Both the position numbers and the translations under genes were made by a program. The notes beneath the pieces were generated by a model. The model did not search any database and was not told the origin of the DNA. It saw only the letters and a list, made by a program, of their open reading frames with translations. 64,000 nucleotides of DNA from Saprospiraceae bacterium (GTDB lineage Bacteria; Bacteroidota; Bacteroidia; Chitinophagales; Saprospiraceae): contig JAWKLJ010000001.1 in NCBI GenBank assembly GCA_041392805.1, positions 5,330,501-5,394,500 of the forward strand, read 5' to 3'. Of this stretch, positions 35,085 through 42,854 are shown piece after piece (the first letter of the stretch is position 1; the number at the start of each line of letters is the position of its first letter).

Positions 35085-35196
35085 CCGCGAGGCACCAAGG
35101 CGCGAAACTGCCTCTAGCCTATTTAAGACGCTAAATCAGTGATATTTGCCGGCGGCAGATATCACTGGAGCTTTGCGGCTTTGCGTCTTGGCGGTT
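35085..35196. repeat. Inverted-repeat element with 14-bp hairpin core
   Basis: The 485-bp gap between the methyltransferase (start 34770) and the hybrid sensor (end 35256) has no gene that I can support. At 35137-35167 a 14-bp stem with one G-T pair surrounds a three-base loop. It is flanked by inverted copies of a purine-rich block: ACCGCGAGGCACCAAGGCGC at 35085-35104, and the reverse complement of 35170-35196, AACCGCCAAGACGCAAAG. Blocks of the type AACCGC-AAGACGCAAAG are frequent dispersed repeats in environmental bacterial genomes, by my recollection. The T-run expected of a terminator is absent. Confidence 0.6.
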
Positions 35197-35255
35197 CAAA
35201 AGATAGACCTTGTCCAGTAGCATGGGGAACATTTTTACGACAGTAGAATGCTGCA

Positions 35256-38200
35256 CTACTTCCGGGTATCCCGCGGCGCTTCGCCGAATACTTCGGCATA
35301 AATGCGGGAAAAATAGGCGGGGTTGCTAATACCAACTTCATAACCAACCTCAGAGACGTTCAGATCAGTGGTCAACAATAATTCCTGGGCTTTGTGCATG
35401 CGAATGGATCGGATCAGTGCCGTCGTAGACAGGCCGGTCAGGGCCTTGATCTTGCAGTGCAGTTGGGTGCGGCTGAGCGCCAACGCCCGTTGTAGCTGCA
35501 GGACACCGAGATCTTCCTCGGTAATATGATCCAGGATAAATTGGCGGGTCTTTTGGATAAAGGCGTCTTCCAGTTCAACAGTTTCCGGCTCCAATGGGGG
35601 CTCGCCCGCTAAGGCGCCCAGTTTTTCGGCGAGGTAAAGGTTGTGGTAACGCTCCTGCAGTTTTTTCCGCAAGGCCAGCAATTGTTCCAGTCTTACCAGC
35701 AACTCCTCCCGTTCAAAGGGTTTGGCCAGATAGTCATCCGCTCCTTTGCGCAGGCCCTTGATCCTCGACTCGAAGTCTGCCCTGGCTGTCAATAAGATAA
35801 TCGGAATGTGGCTGGTGCGTTCGTCATTTTTAAGGGTATCACAGAGGGCAAAACCGTCTTTGACCGGCATCATGACGTCACTGACGATCAGGTCGGGGGT
35901 CTTTTCGATCGCCAGTTCGATGCCTTCCTGTCCGTTTTCGGCCATGAGCAGGTGATAGTGTGGTTCGAGGCAGGCCTGGAGGTACAGGCGCACATCCGGG
36001 TTGTCTTCCACGATGAGCAGTGATGCTTGTTCAGCGACCTCGGTTGGGACCGATGCCACTGGAGCCGGCTCAGGGATCGGGCTCACAGCCGGCTCAACCA
36101 CTGGAGCAAAATTGGCAGGAAGAACTGCACCGGCTTCCGGTATCTGCCGCACAACGGATGTTTCCGGCACCGGTGCATCGCGGGTAACAGGCAGGCTCAC
36201 GGAGAAGGTAGTACCGGCCCCTTTGACACTATCGGCCCGGATGGATCCGCCCAGTAAAACGACCAATTCGCGGGTCAGGGTCAGGCCCACACCGGTTCCC
36301 TGCGGTTTCTGCTCGCCGGACGGATAATGATCGGGATCGGCCTGGTAGAAACGGTCGAAAATGTGGGGCAGCGCTTCGGCTGGAATGCCCGGACCGGTAT
36401 CTCTTACCTGGATCACCAGTTGCTCCCCGCCGGCTTCGGAACGGCGGTCGATCTGCAGGTAAATATCTCCCGGCGGCGGTGTGTACTTGATGGCGTTGGA
36501 CAGCAGGTTGGACAGGATGTGCAGGATCTTATCCGGATCGTAATCCATTTCCAGTGCGGGCAAGGCGGGAAGCACATGGATACGGAGGCCTTTGGACTGC
36601 GCCATACCGACGAAAGCGTCGGCGATATAATCGAGATAGGAAATGATATCCCCCCGGATCAGATGGACTTGTAGGGCGCCTGATTCAAGTTTTCGCAGAT
36701 CGAGGATCTGATTGATCAGGGTCAGCAGCTGGTTGCTGTTGCGCTGAATGAGTTCCATGCCCCTGGCAAACCAGGTTCCCGGATCCGCTTTGACCTGGGT
36801 AGCCATCCCCGAAATAACCGTGAGCGGCGTACGGAATTCATGGGAGATATTGGTAAAAAAGCGTGACTTCAGCGCATCCATTTCCTGAAGCCTGGCAGCC
36901 TGCTCCTCGATCAGTTCTTTATCCTTCCGGATCTGCCTGGTGCGCACCTGTACTTCAGTTTCCAGACGCTCTCTTTCTGTAACCAGACGCCGGATCCAGA
37001 GGAAGGTCAACAGGAAAAAAGGCAGGGTACAGAGCCCATAAAACCACCAGGTTTTATAAAAGAACTCCTGCACGCGGACGGGTACTGCAATGGTTTTTTC
37101 CGTCCATTGCCCTTTGGAATTGATGCTGCGCACCAGGATCATATATTCACCCGGAGGAAGGTCATTTAAGGCCAGCCTGGAATCCGACCCGATGGTAGTC
37201 CAGATCTCCTGACCTTCCGGCCCCGCATTTTCACTGTCGCTGCGTTGCAGCCGGTAGGAGAAGACGTTTTTATCGGGGGCCATGTAATCCGACAAGCCGA
37301 AGTCCAGCTCGATATAGCGGTGAGCAGCAGGTATGTGGATGACAGGCAAGTGATCGAATCCGGTGGTAAGGCGAATATCCGACTTCCTGCGGCTGTCATA
37401 ATAACTGATAGCTGTGAGATAGATCCGGAGTGCTTCATTTTCCTGGAGGGTCTGTTTGATCTTCATGGGGTCAAGCACATTGATCCCGGACACGCCGCCG
37501 AAGATCAGTCGGCCATCGCCGGTTTTATAGGAGGAGTACCGGTTGAACTCCCGGTGTGAAAGGCCTTCTTTTTCGGAGAGTTCAAACAATACTTTCCCAC
37601 TTGGGGACAAGACGCTAATACCATCGAAAGTAGACACCCAACAATCGCCCTGAGTGTCGGGCAGTATGCCAACCACGGTATTATTGGAAAGCCCGGCACT
37701 CTGATCGATCACCGTAAGCGCGCCGGTTTGCGAATCATAAATATGGAGGCCGGCGCCAAAGGTACCCAACCAGAGTTTTCCATCTGCTGCTTCGTTGATG
37801 CACATGATCCGCTCATCGCGGAATCCATCCTCTTTCCCCAGCCGCCGACTGAGGCCGGTCCGGGGATCGAGACGCCACAGGCCGTTGAGGGATGCGATCC
37901 ACAGCGTGCTGTCCTGGCTGAGATACATTTCATTTGGGCTTCCGTTAATGTTCAGCGGGATGACCCCATTTCCAAAAGGGCTGAGTTTGGCTGCGCCCAG
38001 ATCATAGCGGTACACTTCATTGCGGGTGTTTACCAGGATCACCTCCCAATCATTTAGCACTTGAAATTTATCAAAAGTCTGACCAACCTGATAATAGCGG
38101 AAGGAACGATCCGCTTTTTGGTAGCAGCCCAGGCGATCCTCCTCCATGGGCAGCCATAGGCAGTCGTCCTTTTCGACCAATTGCGCCAGCGAGCGGATCG

Positions 38201-39536
38201 CAAAGAAGGGAGCATCCGCAGAGTCTTTGATCAATTCGCTTGCCTCCCCGGTGCGCAGGTCGAATAAGCCCCGCTGTCCCGATTCCATTATCACCAGGAT
38301 CTGCTGATCACCAAGGGTAGCCATTCCCCGGATGGCCCGTCCTTTGAAATAGGAGGAAATGGACAGATCGGCCTTCACATCCACGGCGATCAGGCCGCCG
38401 CCGGTAGCCATGAGGACGTTCTTTTTGAAATTTCGACTAAAGACATCATCGGGGGATGCCCGGCCATAGCGCCCAACCATGCCCATTGCAGCCACCGGCG
38501 TATAATCAAATATATGGCCGTCGGCATCCAGGAGGAGTGATTGGGAAAAGGGATCTTTCGGATTGGTCGTTAACCAGCTGATCGTTAAAAGGATATTACC
38601 TGCCTGATCGTGGCTGAAATAGGGATCTCCTGCTTCCGGGACGTCCAGTGACCGCAGGAATGCATGCACCTCCCGACGCTGGGATAAGGTTTCACGGGCG
38701 GGGTTAAAAATGAATAGCTCCTTCAGCATATGGGCGTAGAACAACAGTTGCCCCCACCGATCCATCGTCAACACCATCTGGTCATCCAGACTGTCCAGGG
38801 GAGGAAATTCCGTCAAAGCATCCCTTTTCAGATCACGCCAATCGTACTGCCGGGTGTTGTTGTTTGCAACAGCATAACGGATCAATCCGCGGTCCTGATG
38901 GAGAAACCAAATGGTATCGCCGGAAGTGACCATGGGGATGTCGCCTCTGAAAAAACGATCCTTTTCAGAACCGGTTGGAATGCGGGTCAACAAGTTTTTT
39001 CCTTCACTGGAGAGGCGGTAGATCGTATAAGCGTCGGGGGTTTCGGTCAGCAAATACACAGCCCGGTCTCCTGCGGGCATCATGTTTGCCATCCTTTCGT
39101 TCGGCTCCAGGGAGAAGACTTGATTTTCCCGGGTGTCGGAATCCAGCAAAAAAAGGTAACGCGTTCGATCCAGACTGTGGCCGAACAACAGCTCACCAGG
39201 AGTTATTCCCCTTAGGTCCCATATCACGTTATTCGCTATGCTATCCGGTCCTATCGAAACGGGATAAGACCGATCACCATCGTACTGAAAAAAGCCAAGG
39301 TTGCGATAGACTTCCATGGTGACGCAGGGATTCAACCAGAGCCGGCCCTTGCTGTCTGCGATGACGGTCCTGATGCAGCTAATGGATAGGCCCTGATCGA
39401 TATCGTAGGCAGTAGCCGCGGATGGGTGCAGTGCGGGTAGGGAAATAGTCTGAGATGTGGCCAGAATGGCCGTCAGAAGAAAAAAGCAGGATAGGGTATA
39501 AAGTGAATTCTTCCCCATGGAACATGGATTTAACAT
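35256..39536 (-). CDS. Hybrid two-component sensor/regulator (HTCS)
   Basis: The 1426-residue protein combines all parts of a Bacteroidota hybrid two-component system. A signal peptide is followed by a periplasmic two-propeller region (about 40-740, with many W-x-x-T/S-x-x-G-L repeats), a Y_Y_Y domain (about 745-820) and one membrane helix (about 830-850). The histidine kinase follows, with H-box FTNISHEFRTPLTVISG near 895, N-box NLLSNAIKYTP and G-box VRDTGPGIP and GTGVGLTLT. A linker rich in Pro and Val leads to a receiver domain (about 1165-1280, phospho-Asp in VSDVMMPVKDG), then an AraC DNA-binding domain (about 1325-1420, SEVGYEVGISNPAYFSRIYAEVFGEAP). Known members control polysaccharide utilisation loci. 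No SusCD genes are in this window, so its target is unclear. Confidence 0.95.
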   Translation of the reverse strand: MLNPCSMGKNSLYTLSCFFLLTAILATSQTISLPALHPSAATAYDIDQGLSISCIRTVIADSKGRLWLNPCVTMEVYRNLGFFQYDGDRSYPVSIGPDSIANNVIWDLRGITPGELLFGHSLDRTRYLFLLDSDTRENQVFSLEPNERMANMMPAGDRAVYLLTETPDAYTIYRLSSEGKNLLTRIPTGSEKDRFFRGDIPMVTSGDTIWFLHQDRGLIRYAVANNNTRQYDWRDLKRDALTEFPPLDSLDDQMVLTMDRWGQLLFYAHMLKELFIFNPARETLSQRREVHAFLRSLDVPEAGDPYFSHDQAGNILLTISWLTTNPKDPFSQSLLLDADGHIFDYTPVAAMGMVGRYGRASPDDVFSRNFKKNVLMATGGGLIAVDVKADLSISSYFKGRAIRGMATLGDQQILVIMESGQRGLFDLRTGEASELIKDSADAPFFAIRSLAQLVEKDDCLWLPMEEDRLGCYQKADRSFRYYQVGQTFDKFQVLNDWEVILVNTRNEVYRYDLGAAKLSPFGNGVIPLNINGSPNEMYLSQDSTLWIASLNGLWRLDPRTGLSRRLGKEDGFRDERIMCINEAADGKLWLGTFGAGLHIYDSQTGALTVIDQSAGLSNNTVVGILPDTQGDCWVSTFDGISVLSPSGKVLFELSEKEGLSHREFNRYSSYKTGDGRLIFGGVSGINVLDPMKIKQTLQENEALRIYLTAISYYDSRRKSDIRLTTGFDHLPVIHIPAAHRYIELDFGLSDYMAPDKNVFSYRLQRSDSENAGPEGQEIWTTIGSDSRLALNDLPPGEYMILVRSINSKGQWTEKTIAVPVRVQEFFYKTWWFYGLCTLPFFLLTFLWIRRLVTERERLETEVQVRTRQIRKDKELIEEQAARLQEMDALKSRFFTNISHEFRTPLTVISGMATQVKADPGTWFARGMELIQRNSNQLLTLINQILDLRKLESGALQVHLIRGDIISYLDYIADAFVGMAQSKGLRIHVLPALPALEMDYDPDKILHILSNLLSNAIKYTPPPGDIYLQIDRRSEAGGEQLVIQVRDTGPGIPAEALPHIFDRFYQADPDHYPSGEQKPQGTGVGLTLTRELVVLLGGSIRADSVKGAGTTFSVSLPVTRDAPVPETSVVRQIPEAGAVLPANFAPVVEPAVSPIPEPAPVASVPTEVAEQASLLIVEDNPDVRLYLQACLEPHYHLLMAENGQEGIELAIEKTPDLIVSDVMMPVKDGFALCDTLKNDERTSHIPIILLTARADFESRIKGLRKGADDYLAKPFEREELLVRLEQLLALRKKLQERYHNLYLAEKLGALAGEPPLEPETVELEDAFIQKTRQFILDHITEEDLGVLQLQRALALSRTQLHCKIKALTGLSTTALIRSIRMHKAQELLLTTDLNVSEVGYEVGISNPAYFSRIYAEVFGEAPRDTRK

Positions 39537-39609
39537 TTCCTGTTAAAGATAATGCAAAAAACAAAGATCCGTAACTCCTTAATTATACAGCATAAATCAT
39601 TCATCACGA

Positions 39610-40149
39610 ATGATCCGGTATCCAGATAATAAACTGGCTACTATTTTTGCCCAAAACTCATTTATTACCGGACCAGACGGTTATTATCGCTTGGAAGGCC
39701 TTTGGGATGCCGTACAAATACGGGTTGAGCATTCCGGCCATGAACCGACCAGCGTGTTGTTCGAACTCAAATTAAAGGATCAAAGTCCTCGGATGGACTT
39801 TAGCCTGAAGGGTAGTCCCTTCATTCAGGGCCTTACGATCAGCAAATCTATCCTGTCGGACACTTCGGGTATCATAGATTCTATCCACTTTATCCTGGAA
39901 GTAAGAGATTTCTACAATAACACGGTTGGTGATTATCAGGCCAACCTTCTATTGGAAAACGGCAGCGGTAACACCCAGGCGATTATCCCAGGGGTAATCC
40001 AAAGTCAGGGGCTAAACCGTGTACTGCTAGAGGGCTGGATTACCTCGGAAGACCTGGTGCCAGGTACTTATCGGATAAGTGCCGAAACCCTGGATCCTGA
40101 TAATAATAGCTATTTTTTAGCTACTGATATAAGTATTCTTTTGGAATAA
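39610..40149 (+). CDS. Orphan protein with carboxypeptidase-regulatory-like start (possible remnant)
   Basis: The 179-residue protein starts without a signal peptide. Its first 55 residues (GPDGYYRLEGLWDAVQIRVEHSGHEP) fit the end of a CarboxypepD_reg-type beta domain, whose beginning is missing. The rest has alternating beta-like strands and no recognised motif. The frame is closed upstream by a stop at 39580-39582, with no recognisable domain before the ATG. This could be the 3' part of a truncated envelope protein gene. A terminator follows at 40234. Confidence 0.5.
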   Translation: MIRYPDNKLATIFAQNSFITGPDGYYRLEGLWDAVQIRVEHSGHEPTSVLFELKLKDQSPRMDFSLKGSPFIQGLTISKSILSDTSGIIDSIHFILEVRDFYNNTVGDYQANLLLENGSGNTQAIIPGVIQSQGLNRVLLEGWITSEDLVPGTYRISAETLDPDNNSYFLATDISILLE

Positions 40150-40233
40150 TGTGGATAGAGAGAGAAGGGGAAGAGGTTGATAACGAGTAAGTTAAATTAT
40201 ATTTTAAATTGAACAGAGTATCATTGATTTTAT

Positions 40234-40273
40234 GCAGAGTAGGTAGGTTTTCTGCTTGCTCTGCCTTTTTTTG
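40234..40273 (+). terminator. Terminator after the orphan gene
   Basis: GCAGAG (40234-40239) and CTCTGC (40259-40264) form a 6-bp stem followed by seven T on the plus strand. It lies about 85 bases after the stop at 40149. Confidence 0.65.
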
Positions 40274-40313
40274 TTGTTTTGCCAAGAAGTTTATGACTTG
40301 ATAGCTCTGCTGC

Positions 40314-41429
40314 TTACATCCCCTCCAATACCAACTTCCCCACCACCGGATCTCCCACAATTGCACCTAAATGAGGATTACCTGATCCCACCAGGTCTTG
40401 CGCTAAACCTAGTCGGAGATCATTGGGTAACAGAGACATTTTAATAAAAGATTGAATGTTTTTTAACTGGCTTTCTGTAGGTGCTATTTGCTGGAGGGTG
40501 AGGTAATTGACCAGGCGGGTACAAAGTGCAGCCAGGATATCGACCCTTAAGGTGGCTTGTTGCACCATCGCTGCTATGGGGCCTTGCACCTCCTTGTCAA
40601 AATCCTCGGCAGCTAAGATAGCCTGGGGTTGCATCAGTTCGCTGAAGCCCTGCGCCACAAAGGTGACAAAAGCCCTGGCCGTCGCCTCATCAAGGCAGCT
40701 ATCGGCCAATAGTTTGACCAAAGGCAATTGCGCCTTGAGGTCTGGGATCGCCTGGATCGTATCGAAGAACTGCACCAGGGTTCTCGGCGTGCTGCGTTCG
40801 CCACTCACGGTTTCGGGGTAGGTGAGGACGAAGTGAATGCCTCGCGGATCGATGGTATGCTTTTCGGCCCATTTGGCCCATTCCAGCACATCGAAGGTCA
40901 GGGTGATGTGCAGCATGCGGGTGAGCATGGCATCATCCATCGGCGTAACGGAATAATCGCCGCCATCAGGATTAGCCGTCAATACGATTTGCCACTTAGG
41001 CGGTAGCTGCCAACTGATCAAGCCACCATGCTGTAGCAGCTGCATAATACCCCTTAAGATCCGGTCATCGGCCCGATTGACATCATCTATCAACAAAATT
41101 CCGGGCCCCTCTGAGGTCGGCACCCAGGCTGGCGCTTTGAAAACCGTTTTCCCTGCTTCAATGGCCGGCATCCCAATCAAGTCGCCCATTTCTTCAAACT
41201 GAGCAGGAGCAATATAGGCAAAGTCATAGCCTTGGTCCCTGGCCAGCGTTTCTACGATTTCCGTTTTACCAATACCGTGCCTTCCCCAAATACAGATGGG
41301 CGTTTTTTTCTTGCCCTTTTCTACCATGGCTAAATTGGTCGAGAGGATGTGGGAGAGAAAACGGATGACTTCCGCCGCTTTGCTAGGGGTGCCATAATAT
41401 TGATAAAAAGAAGTGGGTTGTTTTTGCAT
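40314..41429 (-). CDS. MoxR-type AAA+ ATPase
   Basis: The 371-residue protein has Walker A GRHGIGKTE near residue 50, Walker B ILLIDDVNRAD near 110, a sensor-1-like VLTANPDG and the Arg-rich STPRTLVQFF near 220. The ATPase occupies about residues 40-230; the C-terminal part is helical. Its immediate upstream partner is the VWA/HELLH protein at 41629, a pairing seen for MoxR-like ATPases, which act as chaperones for VWA-containing client proteins. The 199-bp gap between them holds a repeat cluster. The cellular target is not known. Confidence 0.88.
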   Translation of the reverse strand: MQKQPTSFYQYYGTPSKAAEVIRFLSHILSTNLAMVEKGKKKTPICIWGRHGIGKTEIVETLARDQGYDFAYIAPAQFEEMGDLIGMPAIEAGKTVFKAPAWVPTSEGPGILLIDDVNRADDRILRGIMQLLQHGGLISWQLPPKWQIVLTANPDGGDYSVTPMDDAMLTRMLHITLTFDVLEWAKWAEKHTIDPRGIHFVLTYPETVSGERSTPRTLVQFFDTIQAIPDLKAQLPLVKLLADSCLDEATARAFVTFVAQGFSELMQPQAILAAEDFDKEVQGPIAAMVQQATLRVDILAALCTRLVNYLTLQQIAPTESQLKNIQSFIKMSLLPNDLRLGLAQDLVGSGNPHLGAIVGDPVVGKLVLEGM

Positions 41430-41462
41430 AGTTTTGGTTATGCTACAAATATCGGATTATTT

Positions 41463-41639
41463 ATCAAAATCCCTGCCTGAATAGGATGAAGGCAGGAAAA
41501 GGGCAATGGCACTCAAAATGGCAATGACAATCAAAATCCCTGCCTGCCGAAATACAATGAAGGCAGGAAAATATCCTGGGTAGTACTTCTCTAGTACCCG
41601 CATTTTGATTGCCATTTTAATTTTGATTTTAATTTCCAA
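41463..41639. repeat. Tandem 67-bp repeat with inverted arms, plus AT-rich motif
   Basis: ATCAAAATCCCTGCCTG occurs at 41463-41479 and 41530-41546 (period 67). Each is followed by a matching inverted AGGCAGG (41490-41496 and 41561-41567), so two hairpins arise in series. The last 45 bases (41593-41637) are the low-complexity motif which, read on the minus strand, is GGAAATTAAAATCAAAAT followed by TAAAATGGCAATCAAAATG; similar motifs recur at 45620-46020. All this lies between the ATPase gene and its partner, reaching into the last bases of the partner gene. Confidence 0.65.
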
Positions 41640-42837
41640 TCACCCTCCCTTGCACCTGCTGCCAATTGGCCTCCCTTTTTTCAGGAAGCACCCAAAGAAT
41701 CGGATACCTGCTTTTTAAAGTTAAAGGAGGAGCCAAGCCATCGGTAAAATATAAGATAGCATCAGGATGATATTCCTCATTAGCCAATTGGATGGGTGGA
41801 TCAAAGTTAGAGCCTCCACGACCATTCACAAAGCGAGGAATGTGGCCCTTGAAAAAGTATTTTTGTTGAATAGTGGTATCGCATTCTACGACAAGTATTT
41901 CGATCCCCATTTGCCAGAGGTGGATTATTTCTTGAAAAAAGGCAAAGTAGTTTTCTGTGGTGATACTACCAGATGTATCAAGTGCCACCAGTAGTTTTTG
42001 TTGGCGTTGAATGCGAAAACCTGGGGTGGTTCCATAGCGTTTGGAGGGGCGTCGGATGGTGTTTTTTAGTCTTGTTTTGCGGCTGTTATTGACGAACAAG
42101 CGGAGGATGCGGCGCCAATCTTTGCTCGACCTGCGTAGTGCTTGCCGTTGCGTCAAGTAGAGCTTTAACGAGGCAGGCCAATGTGAAATGGCGGATTCGC
42201 CTACGCGGTCGAGCGTACGGAGGAAGAGTTGATCCAAGCCTGTTGTGATGATGTCTCGTTCGCCTTGGCTCAATCGGTAGAGGGTTTTCCACCAACTGTT
42301 GTGTTGCTGAAGCAGGTCCTCTGCATCTGTTTTTAAGGCCTGAATAAGTGCTATAAATGGCATGTTTTTTTGCGCCGCGACCTCCTCCGTCCAATGCTTC
42401 ACCAAGGCTTGGTAATAGTAGTCCACCCCTTGAAAAGGACTAAGTTGTAGGGCCTCAAAATGCGTTAGAAGGATAGCGTTTGTTGGTCGTTGCATTGGCG
42501 AAAGATATTGATTCACCACCAGATCGCAGGCGATATTATAAAGTTCGGGATAAGCATACTTTGGTGCTTGCAGCGGGTGCCTGAAATATAGATGCAGCAA
42601 TTCGTGTTTGAGTACGCCAATGCTTCGTTCAGGTGCCGAAGCCAATGCTTGCCAGGCTGCTGGCTGGATGTTCAATTGCAGCAAGGGAACAGCATCCTCC
42701 GTCAAGGCCCAGGAAAAGCCAGGGGCATGCGGCACTTCCTTTTTCAATATTCCACTCAGTAGATGTCCCCAAAAGGGATCATCGAGCATCATGCGAATAC
42801 AGGTTTTACTGACTTGTTCGAGAATGTTTGGTGCCAA
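41629..42837 (-). CDS. VWA-like protein with HELLH metallopeptidase motif (DUF2201-type)
   Basis: The 402-residue protein has a zinc-type motif, VLKHELLHLYFRHP, at about residues 75-88 (H-E-x-x-H), in a region like the DUF2201 N-terminal putative metallopeptidase. The C-terminal third is a VWA-like domain with the MIDAS-like start VALDTSGSITTEN near 285 and FTDGLAPP near 370. It is the partner of the MoxR-type ATPase downstream (on the minus strand), a conserved pairing. Whether it cuts peptides is not known; the two domains fit a quality-control or metal-insertion role. The reading frame ends inside the AT-rich repeat motif. Confidence 0.85.
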   Translation of the reverse strand: MAPNILEQVSKTCIRMMLDDPFWGHLLSGILKKEVPHAPGFSWALTEDAVPLLQLNIQPAAWQALASAPERSIGVLKHELLHLYFRHPLQAPKYAYPELYNIACDLVVNQYLSPMQRPTNAILLTHFEALQLSPFQGVDYYYQALVKHWTEEVAAQKNMPFIALIQALKTDAEDLLQQHNSWWKTLYRLSQGERDIITTGLDQLFLRTLDRVGESAISHWPASLKLYLTQRQALRRSSKDWRRILRLFVNNSRKTRLKNTIRRPSKRYGTTPGFRIQRQQKLLVALDTSGSITTENYFAFFQEIIHLWQMGIEILVVECDTTIQQKYFFKGHIPRFVNGRGGSNFDPPIQLANEEYHPDAILYFTDGLAPPLTLKSRYPILWVLPEKREANWQQVQGRVIGN

Positions 42838-42854
42838 TATGCTGCTAATTTGAA

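Noticed and set aside
41457..41639. Open reading frame of 60 codons between ATPase and VWA genes
   Set aside because: The sequence is encoded by the low-complexity repeat (alternating Ile, Lys, Met) and has no gene-like properties.
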